Positions 7,092 to 15,820 of a DNA stretch of 64,000 nucleotides are shown in pieces. The stretch lies in assembly GCF_900113015.1 (NCBI RefSeq), contig NZ_FONV01000020.1:62001-126000 (forward strand), read 5' to 3'. Origin of the DNA: Actinoplanes philippinensis (GTDB lineage Bacteria; Actinomycetota; Actinomycetes; Mycobacteriales; Micromonosporaceae). Positions within the stretch are counted from its first letter, which is position 1; each line of letters opens with the position of its first letter. A program made the position numbers and the translations under genes. The notes under the pieces were generated by a model that saw only the letters and a program-made list of their open reading frames with translations, was not told the DNA's origin and ran no database searches.

Positions 7092-8186
7092 ATGCCTGCG
7101 GCAGGCCGCTGGACGAACTGGTGGCGCAGGCGGGAGCAGAAGCAGGCCGACCCCGTCGAGGCGGTCGAGGAGCCGGTACCGGCGCCGGAGCCGCCCGCGG
7201 CACCGGACCCGTGGCGGCCGGTCGCCGGCGAGTTCGCGCTCCGGCTGCTCACCCTCACCTGGGAGGCGGTCCACCACATCGGGGAGGCCGAGTTCCGCGA
7301 ACAGGACGCCGAGCGCCGCAAGGTCCTGTTCCGCATCGACCACTCGGTCACCCGGGTCCGCCGCCTCGCCGAAAACCTCCGGGTCCTCACCGGCGAGCCG
7401 TTCGACGACCCGGACCAGCAGGTCACGTCCCTGCAGGACATCGCCCACGCGGCCGGCGCCGCGGTGGAGAACTACGAGCGCCTGCACTTCGGCCCGATCG
7501 CCGATCTCGCGGTCGCCGCGGCCGCCGCCGACGACGTGATCCGCATCCTGACCGAGCTGATCGACAACGCCGACCGGTACTCCGCACCGACCGAGCCGGT
7601 CACCATCGCCGCGCACCTCACCGGCGACGGCGACGTGGTGATCCGGGTCGAGGACAACGGCATCGGCCTCAACCCGGCGCACGTCCCGTGGATCGAGCGG
7701 CTGCTGGACAGCCCCGGCGGGCCGGCCGCCGGCGAGCTGCGGCCCGCCCACCTGGGACTGTCCGTGGCGGCCGTCCTCACGCACCGGCACCGGTCGCTGC
7801 GCGTACGTCTCGTCCCGCGCCTGCCGCGCGGCACCGTCGCCATGCTGATGATCGGCGCCGATCTTCTCTGTGAGACGCCGCGCCCGGCGCAGCCGGAGCC
7901 GGCAGCGGCCCTCGACGCGGTGCCCGAGCAGCGGCGCAGAGCCATCACCGGCGACGAGGTGACGATGGTGCTGCCGACGCAGAAGGCGATGCCGCGGCGG
8001 GTCCCGGCCAGCGTGCGCGGCATCGACCCGCCGCCACCTCCGCTCACCGACCGGGTCCACCAGACCACCTGGCACGACGACGCCGCCGACTTCAACGCCG
8101 GTGTGGACGCCGCCCGGTCCAAGGCGCCGCACCGCATCGAGCACCCCCCGAACGTGCACCCCCAGAAAGCCGAAGGACCCCGATGA
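7092..8186 (+). CDS. conservon histidine-kinase-like ATPase (CvnA-type, lacking a sensor region)
   Basis: A 364-residue soluble protein. Near residue 75 it has the divergent dimerisation/H-box segment KVLFRIDHSVTRVRRLAENL seen in conservon kinases. An HATPase domain follows: N-box ELIDNADRYSAP and G-box VEDNGIGLNP. The C-terminal 120 residues are Pro-rich and low in complexity. Usual CvnA proteins carry an N-terminal membrane sensor and HAMP; here the protein begins directly before the catalytic core, so it cannot sense across the membrane by itself. It is the first gene of a four- or five-gene operon with the roadblock gene overlapping by ATGA. Confidence 0.82.
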   Translation: MPAAGRWTNWWRRREQKQADPVEAVEEPVPAPEPPAAPDPWRPVAGEFALRLLTLTWEAVHHIGEAEFREQDAERRKVLFRIDHSVTRVRRLAENLRVLTGEPFDDPDQQVTSLQDIAHAAGAAVENYERLHFGPIADLAVAAAAADDVIRILTELIDNADRYSAPTEPVTIAAHLTGDGDVVIRVEDNGIGLNPAHVPWIERLLDSPGGPAAGELRPAHLGLSVAAVLTHRHRSLRVRLVPRLPRGTVAMLMIGADLLCETPRPAQPEPAAALDAVPEQRRRAITGDEVTMVLPTQKAMPRRVPASVRGIDPPPPPLTDRVHQTTWHDDAADFNAGVDAARSKAPHRIEHPPNVHPQKAEGPR

Positions 8187-8647
8187 CCGACCACCGCTTC
8201 CCCGCCGACGCCGACCAGCCGGACGTCACCTGGCTGATCGACCAGCTCGTCCGTGACGTGCCGACGATCACCGCCGTCGTGCTGGTCTCCGCCGACGGCC
8301 TGCAACTCGCCTCCTCCGGCCACCTGAGCCGGGAGCACGCGGAGAGCGTCGCCGCCCTGGCCGCCGGGTTCCTCGGCATCACCGGCCAGCTCGGCGGGCT
8401 GCTGCAGCTCGGCGCCCCGGAGAACCTCAGCATCCGCTACCCGCACGGCCACCTGGCGTTCCTGCGCATCGACGACCCGTCCGGCGACTTCGTCGCGGCG
8501 CTGCTGGTGGCGGCGCAACCCCAGACCCGGATCGGGCACCTGGGGTACGCGATGACCACGTTCAGCCAGTCCGTCGGTCATGCCCTGACCCCGGAGACCC
8601 GGCACGCGCTGCACCAGAACACCCTGCCCGCACCGGCACGCCGCTAG
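8183..8647 (+). CDS. roadblock/LC7 domain protein (CvnB-type)
   Basis: A 154-residue protein with the roadblock/LC7 fold: VTWLIDQLVRDVPTITAVVLVSADGLQLASSG, then AESVAALAAGFLGITGQ and a later strand LAFLRIDDPSGDFVAALLV. Bacterial members act as partners or regulators of the conservon small GTPase, like MglB for MglA. The ATG overlaps the stop of the kinase-like gene (ATGA). Slightly longer than usual owing to a C-terminal His/Pro-rich tail. Confidence 0.9.
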   Translation: MTDHRFPADADQPDVTWLIDQLVRDVPTITAVVLVSADGLQLASSGHLSREHAESVAALAAGFLGITGQLGGLLQLGAPENLSIRYPHGHLAFLRIDDPSGDFVAALLVAAQPQTRIGHLGYAMTTFSQSVGHALTPETRHALHQNTLPAPARR

Positions 8648-8657
8648 GAGGCCAGGC

Positions 8658-9008
8658 ATGGTCCGAAGGCCGGGGCTGCACTGGAAGGTGCGCCCGTACA
8701 TGACCGCCCGCGGGCGCACCGGCAGCCGGAGCCCGCTGCTGATCCACACCCTGGTCTCCACCGGCAACCGCTACGACCCGCTGCTCGCGGCCAGCCTGGC
8801 CCCGGCCTCCCGGACCCTCTACGAGCAGGCCCGGCGGATGTCCTCGGTGGCCGAGCTGTCGGCCGGCTGCGGACTGCCTCTCGGCCTGACCCGGCTGCTG
8901 ATCGGCGACCTGCTGAAGACCGGTCAGCTGGAGGTCCACGACCCCCGCTCCGCCCAAGATCTAGCGCTTCTGGAGAGACTCCGTGCCGGCCTCGCCCGAC
9001 TCACCTGA
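8658..9008 (+). CDS. DUF742 protein (CvnC-type)
   Basis: A 116-residue protein matching DUF742. It starts with RPYMTARGRT and has a winged-helix-like core that ends LPLGLTRLLIGDLLKTGQLEVHDP. DUF742 proteins are found almost only in conservon operons, between the roadblock and GTPase genes, as here. A strong AGGAGG ribosome-binding site precedes the ATG at 8658. The gene overlaps the GTPase gene by 26 bases. Molecular function is not established; DNA binding has been suggested from the fold. Confidence 0.9.
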   Translation: MVRRPGLHWKVRPYMTARGRTGSRSPLLIHTLVSTGNRYDPLLAASLAPASRTLYEQARRMSSVAELSAGCGLPLGLTRLLIGDLLKTGQLEVHDPRSAQDLALLERLRAGLARLT

Positions 9009-9567
9009 CGGCATGCTGATGATGACCTCGGCGAAGATTGTCGTGGCGGGCGGTTTCGGCGTGGGCAAGACCACGGCGGTCGGCGCCATCTCGGAGATCC
9101 CGGCGATCCGCACCGAGTCCTGGATGACCGCGGCCGCCGCCCAGATCGACCGTCTCGACCCCGGCATCGACAAGGTGACCACCACCGTCGCGATGGACTT
9201 CGGCCGGGTCACCATCGACGACACCCTGGTGCTCTACCTGTTCGGCACGCCCGGCCAGCCCCGCTTCTGGCCGATGTGGGACGACCTGGTGCGGGGCGCG
9301 GTCGGCGCGCTGGTCCTGGTCGACACCAACAACCTGGCCAACTCGTTCGCCGCCGTCAATTACTTCGAGCACGACGCGGACGTACCGTGGATCGTAGTCG
9401 TGAATCTGTTCCATGGAGTTGCCACCCACGAGCTGTCCGAGGTGCGGGAGGCCCTGGCGCTGCCCGCCCACGTGCCCCTGATCGCCGCCGACGTCCGGGA
9501 CGCCCGCAAGGTCGCGAGAGCTTTGCTGGCCGTCGTGGACCACGCCGCGAAACAGGCCATCGGATAG
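8983..9567 (+). CDS. small ATP/GTP-binding protein (CvnD-type)
   Basis: A 194-residue G-domain protein. P-loop GGFGVGKTTAVGAI is near residue 23, and a switch-like region TTVAMDFGRVTIDDTLVLYLFGTPGQPRFWPMW follows. The DxxG position is occupied by FGTPGQ, as in other conservon GTPases. The usual NKxD specificity motif appears as VVNLFH, lacking the Lys/Asp, so nucleotide specificity is uncertain. It begins inside the DUF742 gene and completes the roadblock-DUF742-GTPase set. It probably cycles at the membrane under control of the roadblock partner. Confidence 0.9.
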   Translation: MPASPDSPDGMLMMTSAKIVVAGGFGVGKTTAVGAISEIPAIRTESWMTAAAAQIDRLDPGIDKVTTTVAMDFGRVTIDDTLVLYLFGTPGQPRFWPMWDDLVRGAVGALVLVDTNNLANSFAAVNYFEHDADVPWIVVVNLFHGVATHELSEVREALALPAHVPLIAADVRDARKVARALLAVVDHAAKQAIG

Positions 9568-9597
9568 CCGGAAAAGCACACCAGGAGGCGGAAAACC

Positions 9598-10851
9598 TTG
9601 CGCAACATTCTCATCGTGGGAGCCGGTCAGGCCGGTCTCCAGCTCGCCCTGAGCCTGCGGGCCGAGGGCTACCAGGTCACCCTGATGTCGGCGCGTACTC
9701 CCGACGAGATCCGCAACGGCTGGGTCATGTCGACCCAGGCGATGTTCGACATGGCGCTCGGCACCGAGCGCGCCTACGGCCTGAACCACTGGGAGACCGA
9801 GACACCGCCGATCAACGGCCTGCGGGTCGCCCTGTCCGCGCCGCCCGGCCAGCTGGCCCTGGAGATCACCGCGCCGCTGGAGAAAACGGCCCAGTCCACC
9901 GACCAGCGGATCAAGATGGCCCGCTGGCTGGAGGACGCCCAGGAGCGCGGCGTCGACGTCGTCTACAACGCGGTCACCACCCAGGACCTCGACGCGATCA
10001 CCCGGCTGGGCCGCTACGACCTGACAGTGGTCGCGGCCGGCAAGGGCGATCTGGTGGCGATGTTCGACCGCGACCCGAGCCGTTCGCCGTACACCGAGCC
10101 GCAGCGGGGGCTCGCTGTCGCGTACGTCCACGGCCTCGAACCCGACCCCCAGTGGCCGGTCCCGCACGTCGGCTTCCACGCCGTCCCCGGCCTCGGCGAG
10201 CTGTTCGTCATCCCCGGCCTCACCCACAGCGGCCCGTGCGACATCCTGTTCTGGGAGGCGATCCCCGGCGGCCCGCTCGACCGGTGGGCCGGCAACACCG
10301 GCCGGATGGCGCCCGGCCAGCACCTGGCCCTCACCCTCGAACTGATCCGCGAATACCTGCCCTGGGTCCACGAACGCGCCGCGAACGTGCAGCTCACCGA
10401 CGCGAAGGCCACCCTGCACGGGCGGTACACGCCGACCGTACGCCGTCCGGTCGCCCACCTGCCCGGCGGCGGAACGGTCCTCGGTCTCGCCGACGTGGTC
10501 ATCGCCAACGACCCGATCACCGGGCAGGGCAGCAACACCGCCGCGAAGGCCGCCGACCACTACCTGAAGGCGATCCTGGCCCGCGGCGACCAGCCGTTCG
10601 ACGAGCAGTGGATGACCGGCACGTTCGAGAGCTTCTGGACCGCGCACGGCCAGGCGGTCACCGGCTGGACCAACGCCATGCTCCAGCCGCTGCCGCCGCA
10701 CGTGCAGCAGCTGCTCGGCGCCGCCTCCCAGAACGAGCAGATCGCCCGCCGCTTCGCGGCCGGTTTCGTCGACCCCAACGATTTCCTCAACTGGTTCGTC
10801 GACCCGGAGAAGGCCGCCGCCTACCTCGCCGAGGCCGGTGGCCCGGCCTGA
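9598..10851 (+). CDS. styrene/indole monooxygenase-like FAD protein ending the conservon
   Basis: A 417-residue flavoprotein beginning RNILIVGAGQAGLQLALSL, the FAD Rossmann motif of StyA-type single-component oxygenase subunits. It has the StyA-like segment GWVMSTQAMFD and a late FAD contact DVVIANDPITGQGSNTAAKAA. Such enzymes epoxidise styrene or indole using reduced FAD from a separate StyB-type reductase; no reductase gene is in this window. Start is TTG at 9598 with AGGAGG upstream. It lies 30 bases after the GTPase gene and is apparently cotranscribed. Some conservons end in a cytochrome P450; here a flavin monooxygenase takes that place. Confidence 0.82.
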   Translation: MRNILIVGAGQAGLQLALSLRAEGYQVTLMSARTPDEIRNGWVMSTQAMFDMALGTERAYGLNHWETETPPINGLRVALSAPPGQLALEITAPLEKTAQSTDQRIKMARWLEDAQERGVDVVYNAVTTQDLDAITRLGRYDLTVVAAGKGDLVAMFDRDPSRSPYTEPQRGLAVAYVHGLEPDPQWPVPHVGFHAVPGLGELFVIPGLTHSGPCDILFWEAIPGGPLDRWAGNTGRMAPGQHLALTLELIREYLPWVHERAANVQLTDAKATLHGRYTPTVRRPVAHLPGGGTVLGLADVVIANDPITGQGSNTAAKAADHYLKAILARGDQPFDEQWMTGTFESFWTAHGQAVTGWTNAMLQPLPPHVQQLLGAASQNEQIARRFAAGFVDPNDFLNWFVDPEKAAAYLAEAGGPA

Positions 10852-10909
10852 GAACCCCTCCCCGGGGGTACGCCGTGAGCGCCGAGGACAGCCACGCCGG
10901 CCCGGTGTG

Positions 10910-11461
10910 TCACCGTTCCTCGGCGCGCCGGCCCGGTTCCCGGACGCCGAACCACTGTTCGGCGCCGAACCTGTGGAATCTCGCCGCCTCGACGAAGCCG
11001 AGCCTGGTCGCCAGGCGCATCGACGGGGCGTTGGCGGACTGGGTCACCAGGACCACCGGCTCGGCCGGGCAGGTGGCGGTGAACCAGGAGAGGGCCGCCT
11101 CGCACGCCTCGGCGGCGTAACCGCGGCCCCACGCCCTCGGCAGGAACAGGTAGCCCAGGTCCGCCTCGCCGTGGGCGGGGCGGACCCGGTCGGCGGGGCC
11201 CAGGTTCCGGCGTTCCAGCATCACCGTGCCGATCATCTCGCCGCCGGCCTCCACCACGAACACGCCGGGGCGGCGGCCGGGAATCTCCGGCAGAGCCTCC
11301 AGGGCCTCCGGGGTCTTCGGGCCGCCCAGGTAGGTGTGCACCTCGGGTGACCCGAGCAGCTCGACGAACGCCGGGCGGTCCCGGGGCTCCGGCTCGCGGA
11401 GGACCAGACGGGGCGTACGGATCGGGGGCGGTGGCCAGACAGAGGCGTCGGAATCGGTCAT
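10910..11461 (-). CDS. GNAT-family N-acetyltransferase (RimJ/RimL type)
   Basis: A 183-residue protein with the Acetyltransf_3 layout: TPRLVLREPEPRDRPAFVELLGSPEVHTYLGG at the start, GTVMLERRNL in the middle, the acetyl-CoA loop YLFLPRAWGRGYAAEACEAAL near residue 117, and SMRLATRLGFVEAARFHRFG at the end. Likely acetylates an N-terminal or small-molecule amine; the substrate is unknown. It is convergent with the flavin monooxygenase gene and stands alone. Confidence 0.85.
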   Translation of the reverse strand: MTDSDASVWPPPPIRTPRLVLREPEPRDRPAFVELLGSPEVHTYLGGPKTPEALEALPEIPGRRPGVFVVEAGGEMIGTVMLERRNLGPADRVRPAHGEADLGYLFLPRAWGRGYAAEACEAALSWFTATCPAEPVVLVTQSANAPSMRLATRLGFVEAARFHRFGAEQWFGVREPGRRAEER

Positions 11462-11584
11462 GCGGGAAGACTAGGAGTACGACTCAAGTCGTACGCCGGG
11501 GTTCATCATCGGGGTGGACGCCGCCGGGACCGTACCTCCCTAGCGTCGTGGATGTTCCTGATCGTCCACCTCCGGGAGTCGTCC

Positions 11585-12268
11585 GTGTCGTCGTTACCCC
11601 TTCTCGTCGCTGACGAGGTGAGCAAGTCGTTCGGTGTCACGCCGGCCCTGCGCGGCGCGTCGTTGCAGGTCTATCCGGGTGAGGTGCTCGCGCTGACCGG
11701 GCCGTCCGGGTCCGGCAAGTCCACTCTGCTGCACTGCCTGTCCGGGATTCTCGCGCCCGACGAGGGGCGGATCACCTATGACGGCCGGGATCTGGGGGCG
11801 ATGGGCGACCGGGAGCGCAGCGCGTTGCGGCGCGGGGCGTTCGGGTTCGTGTTCCAGTTCGGGCAGCTGGTGCCGGAGCTGACCTGTCTGGAGAACGTGG
11901 CGCTGCCGCTGCGGCTCGCCGGGGTCCGCCGCCGGGCAGCCGAGCGGGCGGCCGGGGAGCTGCTCGCCCGGCTCGAGGTCACCGATGTGGCCGGTAAACG
12001 ACCCGGTCAGGCGTCCGGCGGGCAGGGGCAGCGGGTCGCCGTGGCGCGGGCGCTGATCACCACGCCGCGGGTGATCTTCGCCGACGAGCCGACCGGCGCG
12101 CTCGACTCCCGCAACGGGGACCAGGTGATCCGGCTGCTGGTCGCGGCGGCCCGGGAACGCGGGAGCGCCGTCGTGCTGGTCACGCACGAGGAGCGGATCG
12201 CGGCCTGCGCGGACCGCATCGTCGCCTTCCACGACGGCGCACCGGCGACGACGGCGGCCACCCGATGA
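11585..12268 (+). CDS. ABC transporter ATP-binding protein (MacB/LolD type)
   Basis: A 227-residue ATPase with Walker A GPSGSGKST, Q-loop FVFQFGQLVPELT, signature ASGGQGQRVAVARAL, Walker B VIFADEPTGALD and switch His in VLVTHEE. This is the short MacB/LolD type that pairs with FtsX-like permeases. GTG at 11585 is chosen because GGAG lies seven bases upstream; the ATG at 11552 adds eleven residues with no ribosome-binding site. Its stop overlaps the permease start (ATGA). The transporter and the two-component system behind it form a common actinobacterial arrangement for envelope-stress or drug-responsive exporters. Confidence 0.92.
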   Translation: MSSLPLLVADEVSKSFGVTPALRGASLQVYPGEVLALTGPSGSGKSTLLHCLSGILAPDEGRITYDGRDLGAMGDRERSALRRGAFGFVFQFGQLVPELTCLENVALPLRLAGVRRRAAERAAGELLARLEVTDVAGKRPGQASGGQGQRVAVARALITTPRVIFADEPTGALDSRNGDQVIRLLVAAARERGSAVVLVTHEERIAACADRIVAFHDGAPATTAATR

Positions 12269-14625
12269 GCGGCCGTCCGGTGAGCTCCCCTCGGCTTCCC
12301 GAGGGCGGGCGGGGCGGTTCGATCAGGGCGCTGCTCCTCGGGGTGCGGCTGAGCGTGGCCGGCGGCCGTTCCGGCTGGCTGCGGCTCGCCCTGATCGCCG
12401 CCGGTGTGGGCCTGGGCGTGGGCATGCTGCTGGTCCTGGCGGGGGTGCCGACAGCGACCGCGGCCCGGGAGCACCGGCGTTTCGACCGGGAGCCGGGCCC
12501 GGCCGTCGAGCAGCCGGAGACGCCACCGGGAGAGGCGGCGCGGGCCGACCCGCCGGCGGGCCCCGGGACGCTGCTGGCGCTGACCGTGGAGACCCGGTTC
12601 CGGGACGAGATGGTCCGCGGCCGGATCCTGCGCGCCGACGGCGACCGCGCGCCGGCCCCGCCGGGACTGACCCGGGTACCGGCGGCGGGCGAACTGTTCG
12701 TCTCCCCCGCCCTGGCCGAGCTGATCACCGGACCGGGCGGCGCGGTCCTGGCCGAGCGCTGGAACGCCCGCGTGGCCGGGACGATCGCCCCGGACGGCCT
12801 CTCCGGCCCCGACGAGATGTGGTTCTACGCCGGTTCGAGCACCCTGACCGTCCACGACGGCGCCACCCGGATCGCCTCGTTCGGCAGTGACCGCGAGCCC
12901 ACGACCGACGCCATGATCGTGGTGCTGGCCGTGATCGGGGCGGCGGTCATGCTGATGCCGGTGCTGGTGTTCGTGACAACAGCGGTGCGGTTCGGCAGCG
13001 AGAGCCGCGAACGGCAGCTCGCCGCGATCCGGCTGGTCGGCGCGGACGCTGCGATGACGCGGCTGATCGCGGCCGGGGACACACTGGTCGGCGCGGTGCT
13101 GGGCCTGGCCGTCGGCGGGGCGGTGTTCCTCGGGCTGCGCCAGGTGGCAGGCCTGCTGGTGCCGGCGGACTTCAGCCCGTACCCCGCCGATCTGCGCCCC
13201 GCCCCGCTGCTCCTCGCGCTGATCCTGCTCGCGGTGCCGGCCGGATCGGTCCTGGTGACGCTGGCGGCGCTGCGCCGGGTCGTCATCGAGCCGCTCGGCG
13301 TCGTCCGGCGCGGCAGCGTCCGGCGGCGCCGGCTGTGGTGGCGGCTGGTTCCGCCGGGGATCGGTGTGGCCCTGCTGTATCCGCTGATCGGCGGCCTGCC
13401 GGAGGAGGTCGGTGACGGCACGCGCGCGCAACTGGCGGCCGGGGCGATCCTGCTGCTGACCGGTGTCGTGGTGCTGCTGCCGTGGCTGGTGCAGGCGCTG
13501 GTGCGGCGGCTCGGCGCAGGGAGCGTCGGCTGGCAGCTGGGGGTCCGGCGGCTGCAGCTGGACAGTGACACGGCCGTCCGGTCGGTGTCCGGCGTCGCCG
13601 TGTCGGTCGCCGGGATCATCGCCGTGCAGGGGCTGCTGGGCGCGTCGATCGCGGCCACCGGCGGGGCCCAGCCGCCGGACGACCGGTTCCAGATGGTCGC
13701 GCACACCAACGGCGCCGACGGCGCCGGCTGGCGGGCCGCCCTGACGGGCACGCCGGGGGTGGTGGCGGTGGAGACGTCCGGCTACGGCTATCTGCGGGAC
13801 GGTGCGGAGGATCAGAGCGGCGCTTCGGTACGGGTGGGCGACTGCGAGATCCTGCGCCAGTACGCCCGGCTGCCCTCGTGCGCCGACGGTGACGTCTTCG
13901 CGGCCGTGATGCCGGGCTGGGACAACACGATCGAGAACCCGGGTGACACCTTCTACGGCGCCGACGACACGGTCGCGCTCTCCCGGTGGACGGCTCCGGC
14001 CGGGCTGCCCGAGGTGACGCTCTACCCGGGCGATGCCGGCCCGATGTCGTACCTGGCGACCCCCGGCGCGCTGGGGATCCGCCCCGACCTGCGCGGGCTG
14101 ACCGTGGACGGCTACCTGATCCGGCTGGACCCGGCCGACCCGGACGCCGTCGAGCGGGTCCGCAACACGATGACCCGGCTGGCCCCGGCCGCGCCGTTGC
14201 AGCTGTTCGGCGACGACCGGATCGGCGACCAGTTCGCCGGGGCCCGGCAGGTGGCCCAGGGCTGCGGCGTCCTGCTGCTGCTGTTCATCGGCGCGAGCAT
14301 GCTGGTGAACGTGACCGAGCAACTGCGCGAGCGACGGAGGATGCTGGCGGTGCTCGCCGCGTTCGGCACCCGGCGGCGGACCCTGTCGGCGTCGGTGCTC
14401 TACCAGGTCGCCGTTCCGGGGGCGGCCGGGCTGCTGCTCGCGGTGCTGACCGGCAGCGGCCTGTCCGCGGTGCTGCTGGCGGCCACCCGGGCGCCGGTGG
14501 TGATCGACTGGCCGGCGATCACGCTGATGGCCGCCACGGTCGCCGGGATGATCCTCGCCGTCACGGGCGCCGGGCTGCCGCTGCTGTTCCGCCTGTCGCG
14601 GGTCAGCGAGCTGCGCAGTGAGTGA
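12265..14625 (+). CDS. FtsX-like ABC transporter permease
   Basis: A 786-residue membrane protein with two FtsX modules. The first has an N-terminal segment (WLRLALIAAGVGLGVGMLLVL) followed by a large periplasmic-side domain and a three-helix block (DAMIVVLAVIGAAVMLMPVLVF onward). The second repeats this order, with a final block starting near CGVLLLLFIGASMLVNV. The cytoplasmic loop AIRLVGADAAMTRLIAAGD is the characteristic coupling motif facing the ATPase. It likely acts as a mechanotransmission or export protein for lipids or peptides. The ATG overlaps the ATPase stop. Confidence 0.88.
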   Translation: MSGRPVSSPRLPEGGRGGSIRALLLGVRLSVAGGRSGWLRLALIAAGVGLGVGMLLVLAGVPTATAAREHRRFDREPGPAVEQPETPPGEAARADPPAGPGTLLALTVETRFRDEMVRGRILRADGDRAPAPPGLTRVPAAGELFVSPALAELITGPGGAVLAERWNARVAGTIAPDGLSGPDEMWFYAGSSTLTVHDGATRIASFGSDREPTTDAMIVVLAVIGAAVMLMPVLVFVTTAVRFGSESRERQLAAIRLVGADAAMTRLIAAGDTLVGAVLGLAVGGAVFLGLRQVAGLLVPADFSPYPADLRPAPLLLALILLAVPAGSVLVTLAALRRVVIEPLGVVRRGSVRRRRLWWRLVPPGIGVALLYPLIGGLPEEVGDGTRAQLAAGAILLLTGVVVLLPWLVQALVRRLGAGSVGWQLGVRRLQLDSDTAVRSVSGVAVSVAGIIAVQGLLGASIAATGGAQPPDDRFQMVAHTNGADGAGWRAALTGTPGVVAVETSGYGYLRDGAEDQSGASVRVGDCEILRQYARLPSCADGDVFAAVMPGWDNTIENPGDTFYGADDTVALSRWTAPAGLPEVTLYPGDAGPMSYLATPGALGIRPDLRGLTVDGYLIRLDPADPDAVERVRNTMTRLAPAAPLQLFGDDRIGDQFAGARQVAQGCGVLLLLFIGASMLVNVTEQLRERRRMLAVLAAFGTRRRTLSASVLYQVAVPGAAGLLLAVLTGSGLSAVLLAATRAPVVIDWPAITLMAATVAGMILAVTGAGLPLLFRLSRVSELRSE

Positions 14626-14644
14626 GGCTCCTAGGCTGACCGGC

Positions 14645-15820
14645 ATGCCGGTTCGTGTACGTCCGCGCGGCGGGATCTCACCGGCCGACCTGCTGGTGTC
14701 GGTCTTCGTGACGGTGCTGGCCACCTGGTGGTGGCATCAGTTCCGGGCGGGCGGGCTGGCGTTCGGCCTGATCGCCGGCGGGATCCTGCTGTGGCGCCGG
14801 CGGTACCCGCTGGCGGTGCTGGCCGCCCTGTCGGCGCTCACCACGGCGACGGCGACGATCGTGGTCGACGGCACCTGGCTGCACGAGGGGATGCTGCTGA
14901 TCACCCTCGCGCTGGCGATGTGGGCGGTCATCGTCCACGCGGCGACGCTGCGGCGGGCGGTGGCCGGCGGGGTGGCCGCGTCGCTGGCCGCTGCACTGGT
15001 CCAGACGATGCAGGGCCGGCACGGGGCCGGGCTCTTCGAGCTCACCGTGCGGGACATCGCGACCAGCTTCGAGGTCGTGATCGGATACGGGGGCGTGATC
15101 TGGGCGGTCGCCCTCAGCGTCCGCTACTTCGGGCAGTTGCGGGTGAACGCGTCCGAGCGGCGGCAGCACCTCACCCGGATCGCGGTCGCCGAGGAGCGGG
15201 CCCGGATCGCGCGGGAGCTGCACGACATCGTCGCGCACTCACTGTCGGTGATCGTGCTGCAGGCCAACGGCGCGGCCTACGCGTTCGACCGTGATCGGGA
15301 CCGGGCCCGCGAGGCGTTACGCATCATCGGCGCGACCGGGGCGGACGCCCTCGACGAGATCCGCCAGCTCGTGGAACTGCTCCGCAGCGACGACGGCGGG
15401 CCGGACGACCGTACCCCCGCCGCTCTCGACCAGATCGAGGCGGTGGTGCAGCGGGCCCGGGACGCCGGGTTGCCGGTCGCCCTCGCCGTGCACGGCACGC
15501 CCCCGGAGGTGGCCGGCGGCGTCGCCCTCGCGGTGTGCCGGATCGTGCAGGAGTCGCTGACGAACACGTTGCGGCACTCCGGTCCGCGCCCGGCGGCGAC
15601 GGTGACGGTCAGCTACCGGCCCGGCGGCATCGAGATCGAGGTCACCGACTCCGGTGGCGGCGGCGGCTCGCCGTCGTTCACCGGCGGCCACGGTCTCGTC
15701 GGGATGCGCGAGCGGGTCGCCCTCTACGGCGGCACGTTCGAGGCCGGGCCACGGCCGGACGGCGGCTGGCGGGTCCACGCCGCCCTCCCGGCCACCGGCG
15801 CGCGGGCGGTGACCGCGTGA
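14645..15820 (+). CDS. NarL-type sensor histidine kinase
   Basis: A 391-residue kinase with about four to five N-terminal membrane segments and a HisKA_3 box ERARIARELHDIVAHSLSVIVLQA carrying the phospho-His. The C-terminal HATPase includes ALAVCRIVQESLTNTLRHS and TGGHGLVGMRERVALYGG. The ATG at 14645 is chosen because TAGGCT (14632-14637) sits seven bases upstream, as for a leaderless mRNA. A GTG at 14618 overlapping the permease stop would add nine residues and remains possible. It overlaps the response-regulator gene by four bases and likely controls the upstream ABC exporter. Confidence 0.88.
   Translation: MPVRVRPRGGISPADLLVSVFVTVLATWWWHQFRAGGLAFGLIAGGILLWRRRYPLAVLAALSALTTATATIVVDGTWLHEGMLLITLALAMWAVIVHAATLRRAVAGGVAASLAAALVQTMQGRHGAGLFELTVRDIATSFEVVIGYGGVIWAVALSVRYFGQLRVNASERRQHLTRIAVAEERARIARELHDIVAHSLSVIVLQANGAAYAFDRDRDRAREALRIIGATGADALDEIRQLVELLRSDDGGPDDRTPAALDQIEAVVQRARDAGLPVALAVHGTPPEVAGGVALAVCRIVQESLTNTLRHSGPRPAATVTVSYRPGGIEIEVTDSGGGGGSPSFTGGHGLVGMRERVALYGGTFEAGPRPDGGWRVHAALPATGARAVTA

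Noticed and set aside
14618..14644. GTG 14618 as the start of the sensor kinase
   Set aside because: It overlaps the permease stop but has no ribosome-binding site, whereas ATG 14645 follows a TAGGCT box at leaderless spacing. It is kept as an alternative in the entry.
12007..14724. A 905-codon minus-strand open frame across the FtsX-like permease
   Set aside because: Composition is Gln/Arg/His/Pro-rich with no recognisable fold, and it is antisense to a gene with clear membrane helices.
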